DNA from: Lycocorax pyrrhopterus obiensis
Lineage: Eukaryota > Chordata > Aves > Passeriformes > Paradisaeidae
NCBI GenBank assembly: GCA_014706295.1
Contig: JACSVZ010000007.1
Location: 6,985,199-7,049,198, forward strand
DNA length: 64,000 bases
Direction: 5' to 3'
Shown here: positions 13,401-28,400 of the stretch, piece by piece
Numbering within the stretch: the stretch's first letter is position 1
How the letters are laid out: the number at the start of each line of letters is the position of its first letter
Position numbers and translations under genes: made by a program
Notes under the pieces: model-generated
Database searches by the model: none
The model's input: the letters and a program-made list of their open reading frames with translations, nothing else
What the model was told of the DNA's origin: nothing

Positions 13401-16400
13401 TATTTAAAGGAGCAGAGACAGCCTGCTGAGAGCAGACATGCCCCAACAGCGGTTACAGTCATTCTGCCCTGCACAATCCTCCTTCCTACCTGTGTTTGGG
13501 AGTGCTCCTCGGCAGCACCACTCTGGCAGCTGGCTGAGCTGTCCTTCCAGTGGAGCCCGGGTTTCTTGCTCGACAGCAGAGGAAAGCCTGCAAAAGACAC
13601 AGCTTTTACCTTCACATTGGTATTGGGTCTGTCTTAAATGAAGTCTGCAATTAAAGAACAAGAGCAGAAGATTAAACAGCAGCCTGGATAGAGTTAAACC
13701 TGAAGAACTGACCTACAACATTGAAGTTTATAGCCTCGCTCACATGTGTGTGTGCATGCTGTGCCAAACACATGTGGATATTTTCAGCAGTGGACCTGAA
13801 CTGCTTCCACTTTTTGGCTGGATGTAGTGAAGCAGCTTTTGAGTTCCAGGAAACTTTCTGGAAAACCAGCCCTCTTTAGAGGGCCTTTGGGCCTCAGAAG
13901 CAGAGGCAGTCAAAACAACCTGGGACTTTTGAACTTTGGGTAATTTCAAGAAATGAAGAAAATGGATGACTTCTGAGAGGGCTGTCCATCAGAATGGGGA
14001 AAAAATGGAAAATGCATCCACCTGCAGGCAGTAAGGACAGAAAAAATCCTGCAGTCTCCCAAGCAGGGACAACGGGCAGCATGATGGGGGCTCCCCTAGG
14101 ATCAGGCAAGGCAAACAATTACTAAAGGAGGCAACTTGCACCTGAAGGAAGTCAGGAGAACTTTCCAATATTTGTGCCTGTGGGAATTTTACACAATAAA
14201 TAATCTTTGGACAAAAAAAAGTATCCCTGATCCAAGTTACTATCATGCCCAGCTATAACATGACAAGTATATTTATAGCTCAATTATTAACTCCCAAACC
14301 CAACCATTAGTTCTGAAGTCCATGCACGTTCCCAAAGCAAACTTTGGTTCTTCTACACAGGGATTAAAAGCTGCATAAGGACAAAAGCAACACTCCAGAG
14401 AGAGAGAGAGAGAGAGGACAGCTCCTGCATGTGGACTTCAACAAAGGCAAGCCAGGCAGGGAGGCCGAGTTTCCTTTCCTCTCAGTGTCTCACCTCTTTG
14501 TACCCAATCTTGATGCAACTTGTTATGTTGGATCAAGACTGGAGGGACACACTCTGCTGGAGCCTGTTAAGGAGCTCCTGCAGGGATGGCAGCCAGGGGC
14601 TGACCTTTATATTCTGTAACTGAGCTATGGGAAAACATGAAAATCCACAATTAGGATAAAAAAGCCACCACCACCACCTGCGTAAGTGAGCCACGGGGGT
14701 TCAGCGTGATCCACTAAGGCCCTGAGCCTCCTGACACGAGCAAATGTCATGGACACCGAGGGGAAGTGCAAGTGCTGCAGCAGCAACAGCCAGAACACTG
14801 ATGAGGGCATAAAAACCCCCAGCCCAGGGGTCTGCTCGTGCCCATGGGGAGAATTGCTTCTCTCCCCAGCTCTCGTGGGCGTGCTCACACGGACAGGGCC
14901 TGCACACGTGAGAACATTGCTCCACGCAAAGCCGCAGCCACCGTCCGTCACAGGGAAAACGGTTTCGTTCCCACCGAGATGCTGAACCTGTATTTTCAGC
15001 TTCGCTTTCAAAACAGGATTTAAAAAAAAAAAAAAAAAAGGTCCCTAGGGCACTATCATGATCTGCTTGGCCCAAAATCCCAAGATAAATTAAGAGCACG
15101 GCGTTCCCTGTGGCCGTGCGATGGGGATTAAAGGTTTTGAAAGGTAATATCCTGCTCTGAGCCTTGCAGCCAATACAGCCGTGACACTGATTTCCTGTCC
15201 TTGGCTGCCTACCCCGTGCTGTTTATGAAACATATGTGTTTGGGGAAATATGTCTGAAAAGGAGACAGATTTTTTTTTCATGTGACTGATGATCATATGA
15301 ATTCCTGTAATCAAATTGGATTAAATATAGAAACTATGACTTACAGTCTTCCTCCAGAGAGTAAAAAAAGCCTTTATTCTGCTCCCAGTGTATGCTGACT
15401 GTGCTTTACACCTCATTTTGACAGCATACTTGAGGTTCAGGCAGACTCATGCAGCACATTGCTTCCCTCTCAAAGGCTTTTAGCTCCCTCTAGAGCCCTT
15501 GAGGCACATGGAAGATTTTAATACAATGATGGGAAAATTAATTGGCAAACCATTAAGTGATGCCCTTGCTGAGAACAAGCTGAAAATCAGTCAAAATTAA
15601 GAGTGACACCCCCTCCAGTCTTCTCTGCTTTCCTCTCTCACAGTCTGTCTTATGCCACACTCAAACCTGGATCAAGCATCATTATTGATTGATCTTTTAA
15701 AAACTGAGATCAATTAAGGCAAGGCTTCAAATCCAAGCCTTAGGTGGAGCCAAACTCTGATGTCTACGCCAATTCGCACATGCTTTACAGTTCTCAAGAG
15801 GCAGAGCCAGGGCTGACACAGATGCCATGAGACTTTGAGGACAGCCTGTTCCACCTTCTCATCCTCGGCACGGGGGAGCCCTCCCCTGGGTGGGACACCC
15901 CACGCAGCCTCTCAGAGCATGGCAAAGCCTCATGGCTCGGAGATGCAGGGAATCCCAGGGGATGCAGCCCTGTCCTGCCTGCCTGCCTGCCTTCCACGGC
16001 TGCCTCTCCAGGGACAGACCCTCACAGGGGAGGAAGCTGAGCTTGGTGGGGGCCTCCTCTCAGGACCACGAAACAGCCCTGTGCATACTCTACTGAGATT
16101 TACTGAGTCATCCCAGAGGTGAGGCACTGGAGGCCTCACAGGGACTGTGGGTGGGTAGCGACAGTGCTCATGTGCACCTGACTTGAAGGCAAAGCAGATG
16201 CCAGGAAGAGGAATCTTATCTCATTGTTTGAGATATAAAAATTCATCCCACAGTGGGTACTTGCAAATAACCTCAAAGCTTTCTTTAGGCATTCAAAGCA
16301 AGCAAGCCGAAATGCCTCTGCTTGAGCACTGGTCCCATAACGGGCACAGGGATCCTACTTGTTTCAGAAGCAGAGCCACAACTTCTCTGAAGGCAGCTGG

Positions 16401-19400
16401 GACCCTGAGCAGCAGCAGAAGTCCCCCTCGTTGCAGAGGGCAGCTTAGGGCAGGGCTAAAGAGCAGCTGTCACCACCATTGCCCAGAACCCGCTGTCTCC
16501 ATGCTCAGAAACTGTGGCACTCAGTCACATGCGCAGATCCTGCCCTCCTGCTGCTGTACATCCACGTTTTACACTTCAGCCTGCCAACACCCCACTCTCC
16601 CAGATACAAATGCACTTCTGGCAGAGCTTTGAGGGGCTCTGGGATGCTGGTAAGCTCACCCAGCCCCATACTGGTGAGGCCAATCCCAGCAGGAACCTGC
16701 CAGTTCCTAGGGGCTGGGAGGAAAGCATGTGCACTTGCTGAGGGGCTGTGCCAAGGTGGGAGGGCAACACAGTCCCGAGCAGCAGGGGTGAAACCGAGGG
16801 TGGGTGTCTTTTTTGGGGACCCCAGCCCAGGAGAAAGGTTACCTGGATGCAGCCTCAGCTGGGGGGGTGTGACCAGAAGTGAATAGAGCACAGATCCAAC
16901 CTCTGTCCAAATCACTGCCTTCCTCTGTGATTCCCACAGGTCAGCCCAAACCAAGAGAAACTGCTAGAGGACGAGGACCACTAACACTTATTTTCACCAG
17001 TTCATCTATTGGGATTGGCTTTCTCCCTTTCACCAACCCAGAAATATCACCTGGGGTTTTTTTTCCAACAGAAAAGAGGTGACAGAGCACCTGTGGAAGT
17101 GTGTCAACAGGCGCTTCCAGGAGCATTTCTAATGAGTGACACCAGGTTAGACCCAGCGTCCCACCTGATCAAAAGCAATCAGTGCAGGCAGGGCTAGAGA
17201 CAAAATGTGCAGCTCTGGGACAGGAGTGCGTGTTCCCATCCGGAGAATTAAAGTGGACACCACCTGCTGATGGGTATAGTTACACAGAGAACAGTCACAT
17301 AGGAAGGGAATTTTTCTTTTGAGGGTAAGAAAATGGAAAAGAAACATTTGGTGTGTTTTCGATCTCTGTTTTCTCAACTAGTGACTCCAAAACACAAAAA
17401 TTCTAAAGACAACTAAAAGACAGGAAAACAGCATGAATAGAAAATACAATCACTTCTCAGGCTCTACTCACTCGTTTGGATTTTTCTCCTCCAATTCTGA
17501 TACTTATTTAATGCCGTGGACTGAAAACTGTTGGCTCTCTGGAGTGCTGAGCAGAAACAAAAGGGACACAGGGTCAGCTAATGCAGCAAAAGCCAGAGGG
17601 CAAAAACGGAGCTGGGGAGAAAAGAAAAGCGGAGGAACAGAACCCCAGATCCCCGGCGGCGGGGGGTCAGCGTTCCGAGCATCCCGCAGCCGGGAGAGGG
17701 CAGCGCGCACCCGCCGCGGGATGCCGGGAGCAGCTCCCCGTGCGAGCTCAGGATCCCCCGCTCTTATCCCAAACCCAGGGGCTGGGGGCAGGAAAACGAC
17801 CGCAGCAGCAGGGATGGGGGATAGCGTGGAACTGGGGAAGAAAAAGGATAAAATCCTTTAGTGGCTACATGGAGTCATACGCTGCTGGGCACGTTTTGGG
17901 GTCTGCTGCTGTCCTTTTGCCTTAAACAAGGGCTCCATTATTCAAGAGTTGATTTAAATTGCTGTATGAAATTCTCTCTTTTCTGCTTGGATTAAAAATG
18001 CATATATGGCTGTGGGGGTGGTGGGAGATGGGAAGAAACGAGTGCTGGTGGCCTTTTACTTCCTGCAGAACAATTTCTTTGGCTGTTTTTAGCACATCTT
18101 TTAGTTCTGACCAGCTCCAGACAGGAGTTTCCGTTTGAAGGCAGATTGTTCCCAAACCTCTCCCCACCTCCCTGCTAGCTATATCCTTTCCTCCCTGTGC
18201 TTTCACTGGGTGCAAAAACCTTAAGCAGCTACCTGTAGAAACATAAATTTTCCCAAGGAGAGCTCTCTAGCAATTCCCAGCATCACTCTTGCCTAGGCAG
18301 TGCCACAGATACTGCATTGACTAATAACATCCTAACATTTTACCAGTGGGGAAACATTCATCCCACCCCTGCAAGCCAAGCACGAGGCACAACTCCTCCA
18401 GGCTACCCTGCACCACGGATATGGTGCTCCAGTTACAGCACCAAAAAGGCAGAACCCCCCCAAAAGACACCACAGTGCAGGGAAAAGCCTCCGCTTTGAA
18501 ACCTCTCCCCCAGTCCTGCCTGTCTCAGGAGAGGCTGCTGGAGCACCCCCAGGTCAGGATACTGCTTACCATCAGCCACTTTGGATGTTTTGGAGGTTTC
18601 CTCTGGCACCACAGGGCTCCTGATGAGCGATGCCCACCTCTGGATGGGGCTGGGGCAGGCGGGGGGCTCCAGCAGCGAGGTCTGTCCTTCGCTCACCTCA
18701 GAGTTCGAGGAGTCGCCGTTGAAATCAGACTCCAGCTCAGAGCTACAGGGAAAAAGGGCAAGATGGAAGTGGGACATTTCAGGGGGTGCAACAAGCACTG
18801 GCATCAGCACTGACAGCAGTGTGGGTGTTTCAGAGGAAGAGGTGTTTGGCACCCAGAGCTGATGTCCTCATTTTCCTGCTTTCATCACCGTTATTACAGG
18901 ACTGTAATTTGCTGTAGGCGCTCCACAGCTAAGCTATCCCCATTCCCATCAGACTCTGGATTTGCACCCACAGCCACTACGTCCAGCACCTGGAATCAAA
19001 GTGCTGCTGGGAGGGACTGGGGGTGAAACCCCTCACTGCTGGGTTGGCAAGGCCAGGCCCTTCTGCCTCCAAGGCTGTACAGCAGGATGAGGTAAGGGAA
19101 ACAGCATCTGCAACGCTGTAATTTGCCTGGAAACAAGGCACAAGGGGTCAAAACTCTACACTTTTCACATTTTTCCTGCGGATTTTTGAAAATAAGAGGA
19201 GAAAGGAGCCTGGAGGAGAGGCATGAGGAGAGCCATGGGCCCAGCAAGCAAGGCAGAGTCCAGAAGCTGGAGAAAATTGTAAGCATGAGTCTAGAGAGAG
19301 AGGATTGAGTGAAGCTACCTAAGCAGCCTTCAAATGTGCAAAAGGTGTCTGCAGGAAACAAGGAAACAAACTCTCCTCATTCGCAGGAGCCACTGGGCCG

Positions 19401-22400
19401 GCCCATGTAACACTGAGCAGCACAGGGAGGCACCTGAGCTGATCACAGAGGCAGATTGTGGCATCCCCTTGTGTAAATGTAATTAAAAATACACCACACA
19501 AACACACGTGTGGATGACGTGCACATCATGACTTTGCCTCAGGGCAGAGCAACTGTTTGAGATGATTATTAGCCCTTTTTCTAATAATCAGGCCATTTCT
19601 TTCATCTCTGAAGTCCAGACTTTTGGGAACAGACACCATAAGCCCTTCTGATGTGACCACATTCCCACTGCCATGAATGAGTGCAGCAGGATCCCACTCA
19701 GCCTCTTTTGAATGCAAACAATACTGCCAACCTAATTCTTAGATTTACTGTGATGATTAATAGCTGTGCCTCAAAAAACGAGGAGCTCACAGCACGAGCA
19801 GTCCTGTTGGCGTGGCAGGAGAACGCTGCTTCGTGTTTATACAGCAGAAAGCAAAGTTTTGTTGTGACAGCCCAGGGCACAGCCCGGGAGGATGAAGAGG
19901 TAAAGGAGAGGCTGCAGACCCTATAAAGCCATGCATTTGGGTAGCACCCACCAGTCCTATGTCCCAGCTTCACCCAGAACAAACCAGCAGTACTGGCAGG
20001 CCAGGGCAGGCGAGACAGCAGGGAAGGGAGCACCTCTCCAGGTGTGCTGCTCTCTTGGCAGGCTGCATCAGAGTGGCCTTGTATTTCATGCTAAAACGTC
20101 CTTTTTAGGCTGACTTTTAAGCAGTGTCAACCATACAGATAGATACAGATATATATATATATATATATGTAAAAATATAAATATATGAAGGCTTTGATAG
20201 CTGAGACCCTGCGTGGATGGAGAGATACCACACTGAGATCGGGCAGAGGGCCACACCAGAGGAAAAGAAAAAGCCCTGCCATTAACGTTGATTGATATCT
20301 TTCTGTTTTAAAGAGCAAAACGTGTATTTTCCTTGGCCAGCAAGGAGGTAAGTGCTATAGCATGAGGTTTCTCCTCTCATCTCTGCTGGAATGGGGGTCA
20401 TTACTCACAGTACCTAAAGCCTGAACTGCAAAGCTGTGTCACCGAGCTGGTCGTTTTCCCAGTCCCACCGAGCTCCCTGCAGCCAGCTCAGCAGTGCCAA
20501 TTGTCACTCGCTGTTTCTCTTGTCCCCCTTCCCAGGCAGGGGCAGTCCTGCCGGAGCAGCCCGAGGCAGAGGGTGCAGCGGGCGGCTGGCCTCGGAGCCA
20601 CTGGCACCCGCTGTGCTGGTGACAGATGTGCTGTCACCCCTTGTGCCACGTCCCGCTGGCAGGGAGCCGGGGGCCCTGCTGTCCAGCCGCAGGGAAAGGA
20701 GCTGATCCCTCAGATCAGGGGATTAGCCGGCTCTCATCGCTGCCTGGATGCCACCAGGGCACCAGGAGCCGGAGGGTGTTAGCGGGGGATGCAAGCACAT
20801 GCTCTGCGGGGAGCTGCTAAGCAGCTAGGAAACCCTTCCCCGTGTTCTCCTTTTCCCCACGGATAGGTTCATCCTTCCATGTGAGAGCACCCAGACCCAG
20901 GCACAGAGCACAAACCACCTCGGGGAACAGCAGAAAGTTGCATTCCTCAGAGCCAGGTTGCTCTCCAAAAGCTACACACAGCACCACAAACAGGTGTTTA
21001 GAGGGTGTCAGGAATCTGAACGAGCTTCCCCACAGAGCAGCAGTGCTTGCAACAGCTGGTCTTGGTTTTGCCTTTTTTTCTTTTCTTCACTCTCCCTCTT
21101 AATTTTTAGTTCTCAGTAAGGAAAACTGCTTTACTCAGGGGATACCAATCTAATCTTTAGATGGAACAAACTGCCACAGAATCCTGCCCAAAAGCAAATA
21201 TATTCTAATGTGTACGTAGAAATTGGGCTTCTTCTGACAGCTCCCCAGGGTTCATCAAATTTCAGATTTCTTAGGGATGGGCAGGCTCTCAAAACCCAGG
21301 AGAGGCCCAGGGTGTGGAGCTGCAGGATGGTGCCCAAGGGGGGAGGTGGCCAGGTCACAGGATGCACCTTTGGCCACAACACACCCACTGCCCAAATCCC
21401 CCTGTACCAAAACCCATCGGTTCCAAGAGCTGAACCCAAGCTGATCACAGCAATGTTTATCCCTCTGATTCAGGCCCCTGTGTGGGATGTGAATGTTTGA
21501 AGACTTCCTGCAAAGTGATTCATGTGCCTGGGGGGATTTGTGGCTTCGGTTAAGAACAATTGTTATCCTGAGCATTTGTGGGGAGTTTTTTGTTTGGTTC
21601 TTTTCCCCCACCCACCCAGTTGTACATACATCCAGTTCTATATTTTGTTGTGATTTTCTTTAGTATTCTAGAGAAAACCAACCTGCTCTTATAGGTTTAC
21701 TTGTATTTTAAAGTACCTGCTAGCATCGCTGGTGACCATGACTCGAACAGCGAGGAGGTTGTGCTCAGCCATCTCCTCCTCGGGGATGACCCTGACGATG
21801 GCCCACTCGGGGGAGGGGGGTGAGAACCAGCTCTCCAGGTCGTGGTGCTTGGGGATGCTCTTCGCCTTCTTGGGGGAGGTGGGTTCGTGAGCCACAGGCA
21901 GGCAGCAGCCTGGGAAGGCACAAAGGTGACAGCAGGGTGTTAGGGGAGGAGGGAGTCCATGGGGGACCTCACCCCTGCACTTGAGTGGTCCTCGGCCGGT
22001 GGTTCCTGCGTGGGGTCCTGTGCTGTCCCCAGAGGCGCAGGCGAGGTGTGTGCACCGACAGCCTGGCGTAGCAGAAACACCCCTCCAGCCCAGGACAGCC
22101 CGGTCAGGGCTCCTCAGCTTGGATCCAGAGAGAAGGAAACTTCAGGACCAGCCTCAGCTTCTGCAGCTGCGGGTCCTCACGCTGCTCAGTGGGATGGACA
22201 TCAGCCTGGTGCCTGGTGGCAGCAGTGCCACACGTGCCAGCCACCCAAGTAGGGATTTATGGGCTCTTTTCCAGCCCCTTATGGACCTGTGCGTGTGGCA
22301 GGAGGCAGATGAACCAGCCTTGCTTGGGTGGCTGAACCTTCAGCCTCACCCCGAAAGTTTAGGTCAGTTTAGGACAGAGGGAGTGAGCAAAACAAACGCA

Positions 22401-25400
22401 GACCCTTCAGGTTAGTTTTGATTGCATACAGCAAATACAGACCCTGATTTGTGAAAAGCAGCAGCATCCCAGCAGTTAAACAGCACTGTCCCTGGACTTC
22501 ACATTCAGACAGGGGGAATAAAGAATAAAGCCACGTTTCCCCGCTCACCCCAGGTGATTGAGAGAGGAGTTCATCTCTCCCTGTGAAATCCTTAATTTCT
22601 GAGCAACCTCATCTCTCCACAATCTCCCACCCAAGCAAATACAAACATATCAGCTGCAAAGCTTCCCTGGGGCTTGGTGCAGAAGGGACAAATGACAAGC
22701 TCCAGGAAAGTGGCTCTGCTTGGTTCACTGCCCATGTGTGGCGCTTTTACTGCATCCAATTCAACACTGGTGCTTCTAATTTACACCTGTATGAGTGGGG
22801 AAAAAATCAAATTTGGTACATGGCTTATTTTCTCATCTACTGAAGCAAACCATCTCGTTAACATCAATTAAACTCCTATTTAACTTGCAGTGCCTGCATT
22901 TATTGCAGGAATGCCCTCACCCCATCCTTCTCCTTGCAAGAGTTTTTACCTAGAACGTGCTCAGCCCCTACACCCAGCTCAATAGCACCGCAGCAGCCAC
23001 GTGGTTCCTGATTGCAGAGGTTTCATTTCCTCTGGGAGATGGGAAGAAATTCATGCCTCTCTGATTTTTATGTCTCACTTCTACTTTGGCCCAGCCAGGC
23101 CACACACCCAAAGATGCTGTGGGCTCCAGCAGCTGAGTAGAAACCAGTGTCATGAGCCAGTTTGTAAAACCCAAATTCTTCAACCCAACTTTCTCCTTAA
23201 AAGATGGTGCATTTTACATGCAAATCAGAGCAAGCAAACCCAAATGATAGTCTTCCAGCTCTTTCTGTAAATTCTGTACCCATGCTGGCAATAAGCACTG
23301 CCCAAGGTCACTTCAAGTGGCTGCTAAAGAAAGTCAGTTTTGCCATCTGCTTGCACCCTCAGTGTGTTCCCTTCCCACCCCACGCACTAATGCTTTCCCT
23401 GCCACGCTAACAGGAAAGAGGAGAAAACATGTTTATGACTAACAGACACACAGCTGGAGACCATCAAAACCCACAGACAGACAGACTACCTACAGTGATT
23501 CCCAGCATGGCTCCTGAACATGATCACATTTCCAGTCAACACACCCCTCGGCAATAGTTTCCAGTCATTAGGGACAGGTAATAGTCAGAGCTGGTGAAGG
23601 ACCTCAGGGTGTCATCCAGGACACCACATGGCTGTGATGGATGGCACCATTACCTCTCTGAAGAGGTAAATTTCTGTGCTTGCTTTTTTCCTATTGCATT
23701 CTTCTGGTTGTTTAAATTTCTTTCTGGCATCACAATCTCTCCCCTTCTTGAACTCTGCACCCAGGAGCTGACCCTCTCAGGAATCTGTTAGACAGCCGAG
23801 CCCTTTCTGAGCAAGGTAAGTTTACATCCACAGTGATACCAACCAGGATGAAGATCAGCACCCTGCAGCAGCATCCCTGCCCACGGCACGGGGGTTGGAC
23901 CAGTCCTCTGCAGGTCCCTTCCCACCCAAACCACTCCAGGATTTGAAAGCAAACCCACTCCTTACTAAAACATTTTATCAGTATTTGTATTGTGACATAT
24001 AAATTGAATAAAACATGTTGCACTCAGCTCCACAAAAGCAGAGACTGGACCATCTTGGTGTTTCAGTGCACGGGACACCCACATGAGCACATTAACTGCA
24101 ACACTGGCTCACACATTCTGCAGGGCTCTTGGAAAGTTTAAAGTTAGTACTGCTGTCCCTCATCACAGCGCTGTACCTTGGCTAACAGGCTCAAACAGAA
24201 AGCAGAGATGTCCCAGATGCCCCATCACCAGGGTTTTTGTAGGCTCTGAGGATGTCACACCATACTACTGGTCCCTCCTAAAAAGCAGCAGAGTTTCCAA
24301 TCCCCGAGGACAACAGGGGTCCGGACCGAGTTCAGGCAGCAGAGATGTGCTGCTGCTGGCCTCATGTAAGCACCGTGGGGGAAGAGTGTGGCCAATTCAA
24401 ACAAAAGCCTGGAGCTCTACGGGCCTGGATCCCACCTGGCAATCATTACCTGCTCCCCCACAGCAATGCAAACACATCCAGCCGGCCACCACTGCGGCTC
24501 TGCCGCCGGCCAGCACTGCCGCTCACGTATGGGCAGTATCAAAAACGAGAAGTTATGTTCTGATACAAACAAAGCGTTCAAAAAGAAACCTGGGGCTTCT
24601 TTAAAGCTCTTGTTTTGCACAGTTAGATAAGAAGGGCTATGGGAACTGATTTCTGCTGAATCAGCCCAAAGGCTGAGTACTTACACAAAGGTGAGGCACA
24701 CGTTTATGCTCCTGAACTGATCCTAGGCTAAATTAGAAGCAGGACATTCAGACAGTTCCAGCCTTGAATCCTGAATCCTTGAATCCTGAACAGCCACCCA
24801 TCCCTGCAGCACCAGCAAGGAACTCAGTGAGATGGCAGCAGAGCAAGGCTGAGCAGCAGGACCCTGATTTTCTGGAATTCTGACTTCAGGGTGAAAATCA
24901 AGCTCTAAACCTCAGTGCCCTGATTCCCATCATACTGCAGGCTGAGACTGCCAGGACCTCAGGCTGCTACTGCTTGAGTCCTTCCCCAAGTCTGTGCCTG
25001 GCTGTACTTGATGGCTCTTGAGTATCTCCAGCGAGGGAGGCTCCACAGCCTCTCTGGGCAGCCTGTTCCTCTGCACAGCCACTGCACAGTAAAGAAGTTC
25101 TTCCTCATGTTCAGGTGGAACTTCCTGTGCACCAATTTCTGCCCACTGCCTCTTGTCTCATTGCTCGGCAGCACCGACAGAGCCTGGCTCTGCCCTCTGT
25201 TCACCCTCCCTTCAGATACTCATAGACTTTGATGAGGTCCCTTCTCAGCTGTCTGTCCTCAAGGTCCCAATCTCTCATCCTGTCCTCATAAGAGAGATGC
25301 TCCAGTGCCTTAATCATTTCCTCCCCAGGACAGGAGATTTTCTATTAGAAGCCAAGAGACTGAGTCAGAGGAACTGAACTTTATAAAAAGTAAAAGCTAA

Positions 25401-28400
25401 AGAGGTGTCCCGTGTGCAGGATGGAAAAGGCACAGCCCCGTTTCCTGCCTGTGCACACTGGTGCCACGCCACTGACCTCTGCAGCCTGGGGCGTTCTCAG
25501 AGGAACCCCAGCCCTCAGGAAACAGTCCCTAAAACAGCATTTGCGTAAGGCCTGACTTCATTTCCATCCTGCTCACCTCACATTTCCTATTCCCTGTGCC
25601 TCAGCATGCTAAAGACTTCCAGCAGGGGATTTGCCTGCTCCACAGCACGGTTTGGACAGGAGTCCCTGCTAATCCTTTGCCAAAACACTCAATTTACCCA
25701 CGGAAGGGGACTGGAGGAGCACGCACAAGCCATGGGAAGGCGTTAGCGCCGTGTCACAGTCAGAGCAGGTCTGAGCACAGCCGCAGGGACAGGCAGCGCA
25801 CGCCACGGGTGTCCCCCAGCAGCCGGCTAAAGGGGAACCTTCCTGACGACGACCAACACGCGCTCTCTGGGTGCTGAAGTTCCCTGAGCCAGCCAAGGAG
25901 CCAAAGCGCTAATTCCCAAGTGCTGCCTGTGCTTTGGGGCTGTCCTGTGCAGGGGTGAGGGCAGCCCTCGGCGCTGCTTGGCCAGGAGCTGCAGGCCTTG
26001 CAGCCACCACGACTCGGGGTGTTCCTGCTGCTTTAGGGCCTACACTTACACAGCTCCAACTTGCTGTCCAAAGGGCTGATAGGATTAAGGGAATTTACGT
26101 CTTCCACTCCTTCAGCTGTTCACTTCCTCCTTACTCCACTGTCACACACATATGAAGATCCTTTTCATCCATAACCCTGCCCCACTCTTTGACTGACGCA
26201 GTGAGAGCAAATAACATGGCTTTAGGCTTTGTGGGGTTGATTGTTTGTTTGTTTCGGTGGTTGGGGTTTTTAATTTTTTTTTAATGCAAGCAGTGAAGCT
26301 TAGCTGCCTTCAGCTACTTAAACAGCAGCAATACAGCCAGTGATTTGAACAGAACAATCATGTATTCATCTGGCCTTCCCACTCAAACATGATGAAAAAT
26401 GTGGATAAAAACAACTTCTCCTTTGTCTGTATTTCAAAACTCACCTCATCCTCCTCACTTGGGCAGAGAAACAACTGTTTTCCTTACAGGGCAAGGACTT
26501 AGCTAAACCCTGTCTCAGGTAACTGGGATGTATTCCTAAGGCTTCAGTGTGCAGGGCTCATATCTGGGTTGGCTCTCACCCAGAGGTCAGGGGTGGTCAA
26601 AACTCACTGCAATCCATGGGCTTGGCTTAAGAGCCCCTGCAGACCCCAATGACAAATATAGATACAAACCCCTTTCCAGTAAAACATAGTTTTTCTCTCC
26701 ATTAAGTGTCATGCCAAGTGTTTTAATTCAATATTCTGCCAGCTCACCTTTGCATTTGAGACAGCGATGTCTGCACCAGGCCTCGAGTGAGTCAGAGATG
26801 CAGCAGTGAGGGACAAAGACATTATGAAAGACCTTTCCTTTCATCTCTCTGGAGATGCTCTCCCTGGCTGAGTCCTTCAGGAAGCTCATGCTAACCAAAA
26901 GCAGGCAAATTCAGCACGGCTCCTCTGCTCGCTCAAAGTTCAGTGCAACCCTGATTCTCTCAATGACAGGCTTGTAAAATTCACATGCTTACAGAGTGGT
27001 AATCCACCATAACCTAAAAAGCATTTTTGCCTTTTTTCTTCTTTAAATAACTTTTTGTAACAGCAACCTCAGTGGTCTGGATGCATTTCAGCATCTAGCA
27101 AGGCCTTCATGCAGCATCACTGTCCTGCAAAGGCTCTGTGTCCAAGGCAGGGACATGGCAGTGGAATCTTATGTCCCCACAGTGGGGAGAGCCAAAGTCA
27201 TCCCAACACCCAGAAACAACAATGGAGAAATCTCCTGGGATGTGGGATCGGGGACTCTGGCATCTCAAGAGGTTTTGCTAATGTGTTGGTTTGCCTTTCT
27301 TCCTTGGGTGCGAGGGCAGAGCTGACAGTCCAGCACAGCCGTGGAGAGATCTTTCTTGTCTGTCTTGTGCTGCCTGTGACAGACATGAGCTACATGGATA
27401 TTCTTACAGCCCTGAAAGCTTGCAATGATTTTGGAAGCAATTACTCACTCCCGGAGGGAGTTTAAGGCAGTTTATACCCACAGATACACAGGGCAGGTCT
27501 CCCCCACGGCTCTCAGGCAGCTGCGCTGTTCTGGCTCAAGCCAAGCGGGCGAGGCGCAGCCACAGGGACCCTCCCTGTGCCAGGAACCCCTCCCCACACC
27601 GCAGGCTGCCACTGCCCGTCCCTGTCGGGACCGAGGGAGGGTTTGCAGGGGGCACTGAGCTGCACAGACCCCAATCCAGGACTGATGCTGCCTCATGGTC
27701 TTGCACCAGCTCTCCTAGCCTGCTCTGCCAAAAATCTCCAGCGCAGGTTTTCGAAATCCCAAACTTCAGAGCTGTTTACTGCCACTCCGTGACTAACAAA
27801 CTGCTAAATGCCGTCCACCAGCAGGCAAGGTCCCTCTGCTACTGCAAACCAGACGAATGCACCACCGCATCCCTCCTCCCGGTCCCAGAGGCTCTGCCAT
27901 CGCACCAGCCCGGCTCGGGGAGGGAGAGGTGCCCCGTCCCACGCCGGGGTCCCGCACACGCCGTGCCCATTCGGCTGCACAGAGGAGCACTGACCGCTGT
28001 CAGACCCTTGTCACGCCGGGCTTGGAGGTGCAATTGCAATGGGTTCTGATGAGAGCACCGCGATCCCACGGGAGCCCCTGGCACGGGGCCCCTTCAGAAG
28101 CGTGCCCAGAAGCAGCGTGCCACGGCAGCCGGGGCAAAGCAGCGGCCCTTTCCGAAGGGCTTCGCGTCCACCCACGCGGGGCTTCGCAGACGGCTCTGAC
28201 ACCTTCTCTGATTACCATTGGTAAGGCTGCAGCATCCGAGTGCCCCCAACCCGCAGCGCCAGGGCCAGCGCCCAGAGGAGAGCAGGAGATGCTGTTCCTG
28301 CTGCGAGTCCTGCTTGACAGGGCAGCCCGGCTCCGTGCTGCTGCTGCTCCTGAGTCATCTGCCGAGCCAGCGTCGGGCAAAGCGCCGCTGTGACCTGGCA

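Larger units (their letters stand above)
13588..18569 (-). other. intron T/T'
   Basis: Intron of about 5 kb. It contains a small CpG cluster near 17645-17770, a poly-A run at 15022-15039 and a (GA)n tract at 14396-14418. No additional exon is supported. Confidence 0.55.

Noticed and set aside
16183..16954. Open frames of about 135-150 codons on both strands
   Set aside because: No recognisable domain, no compatible splice phases, and they overlap each other on opposite strands.
24760..24791. Tandem CCTTGAATCCTGAA units
   Set aside because: Only two copies, intronic, no further structure.
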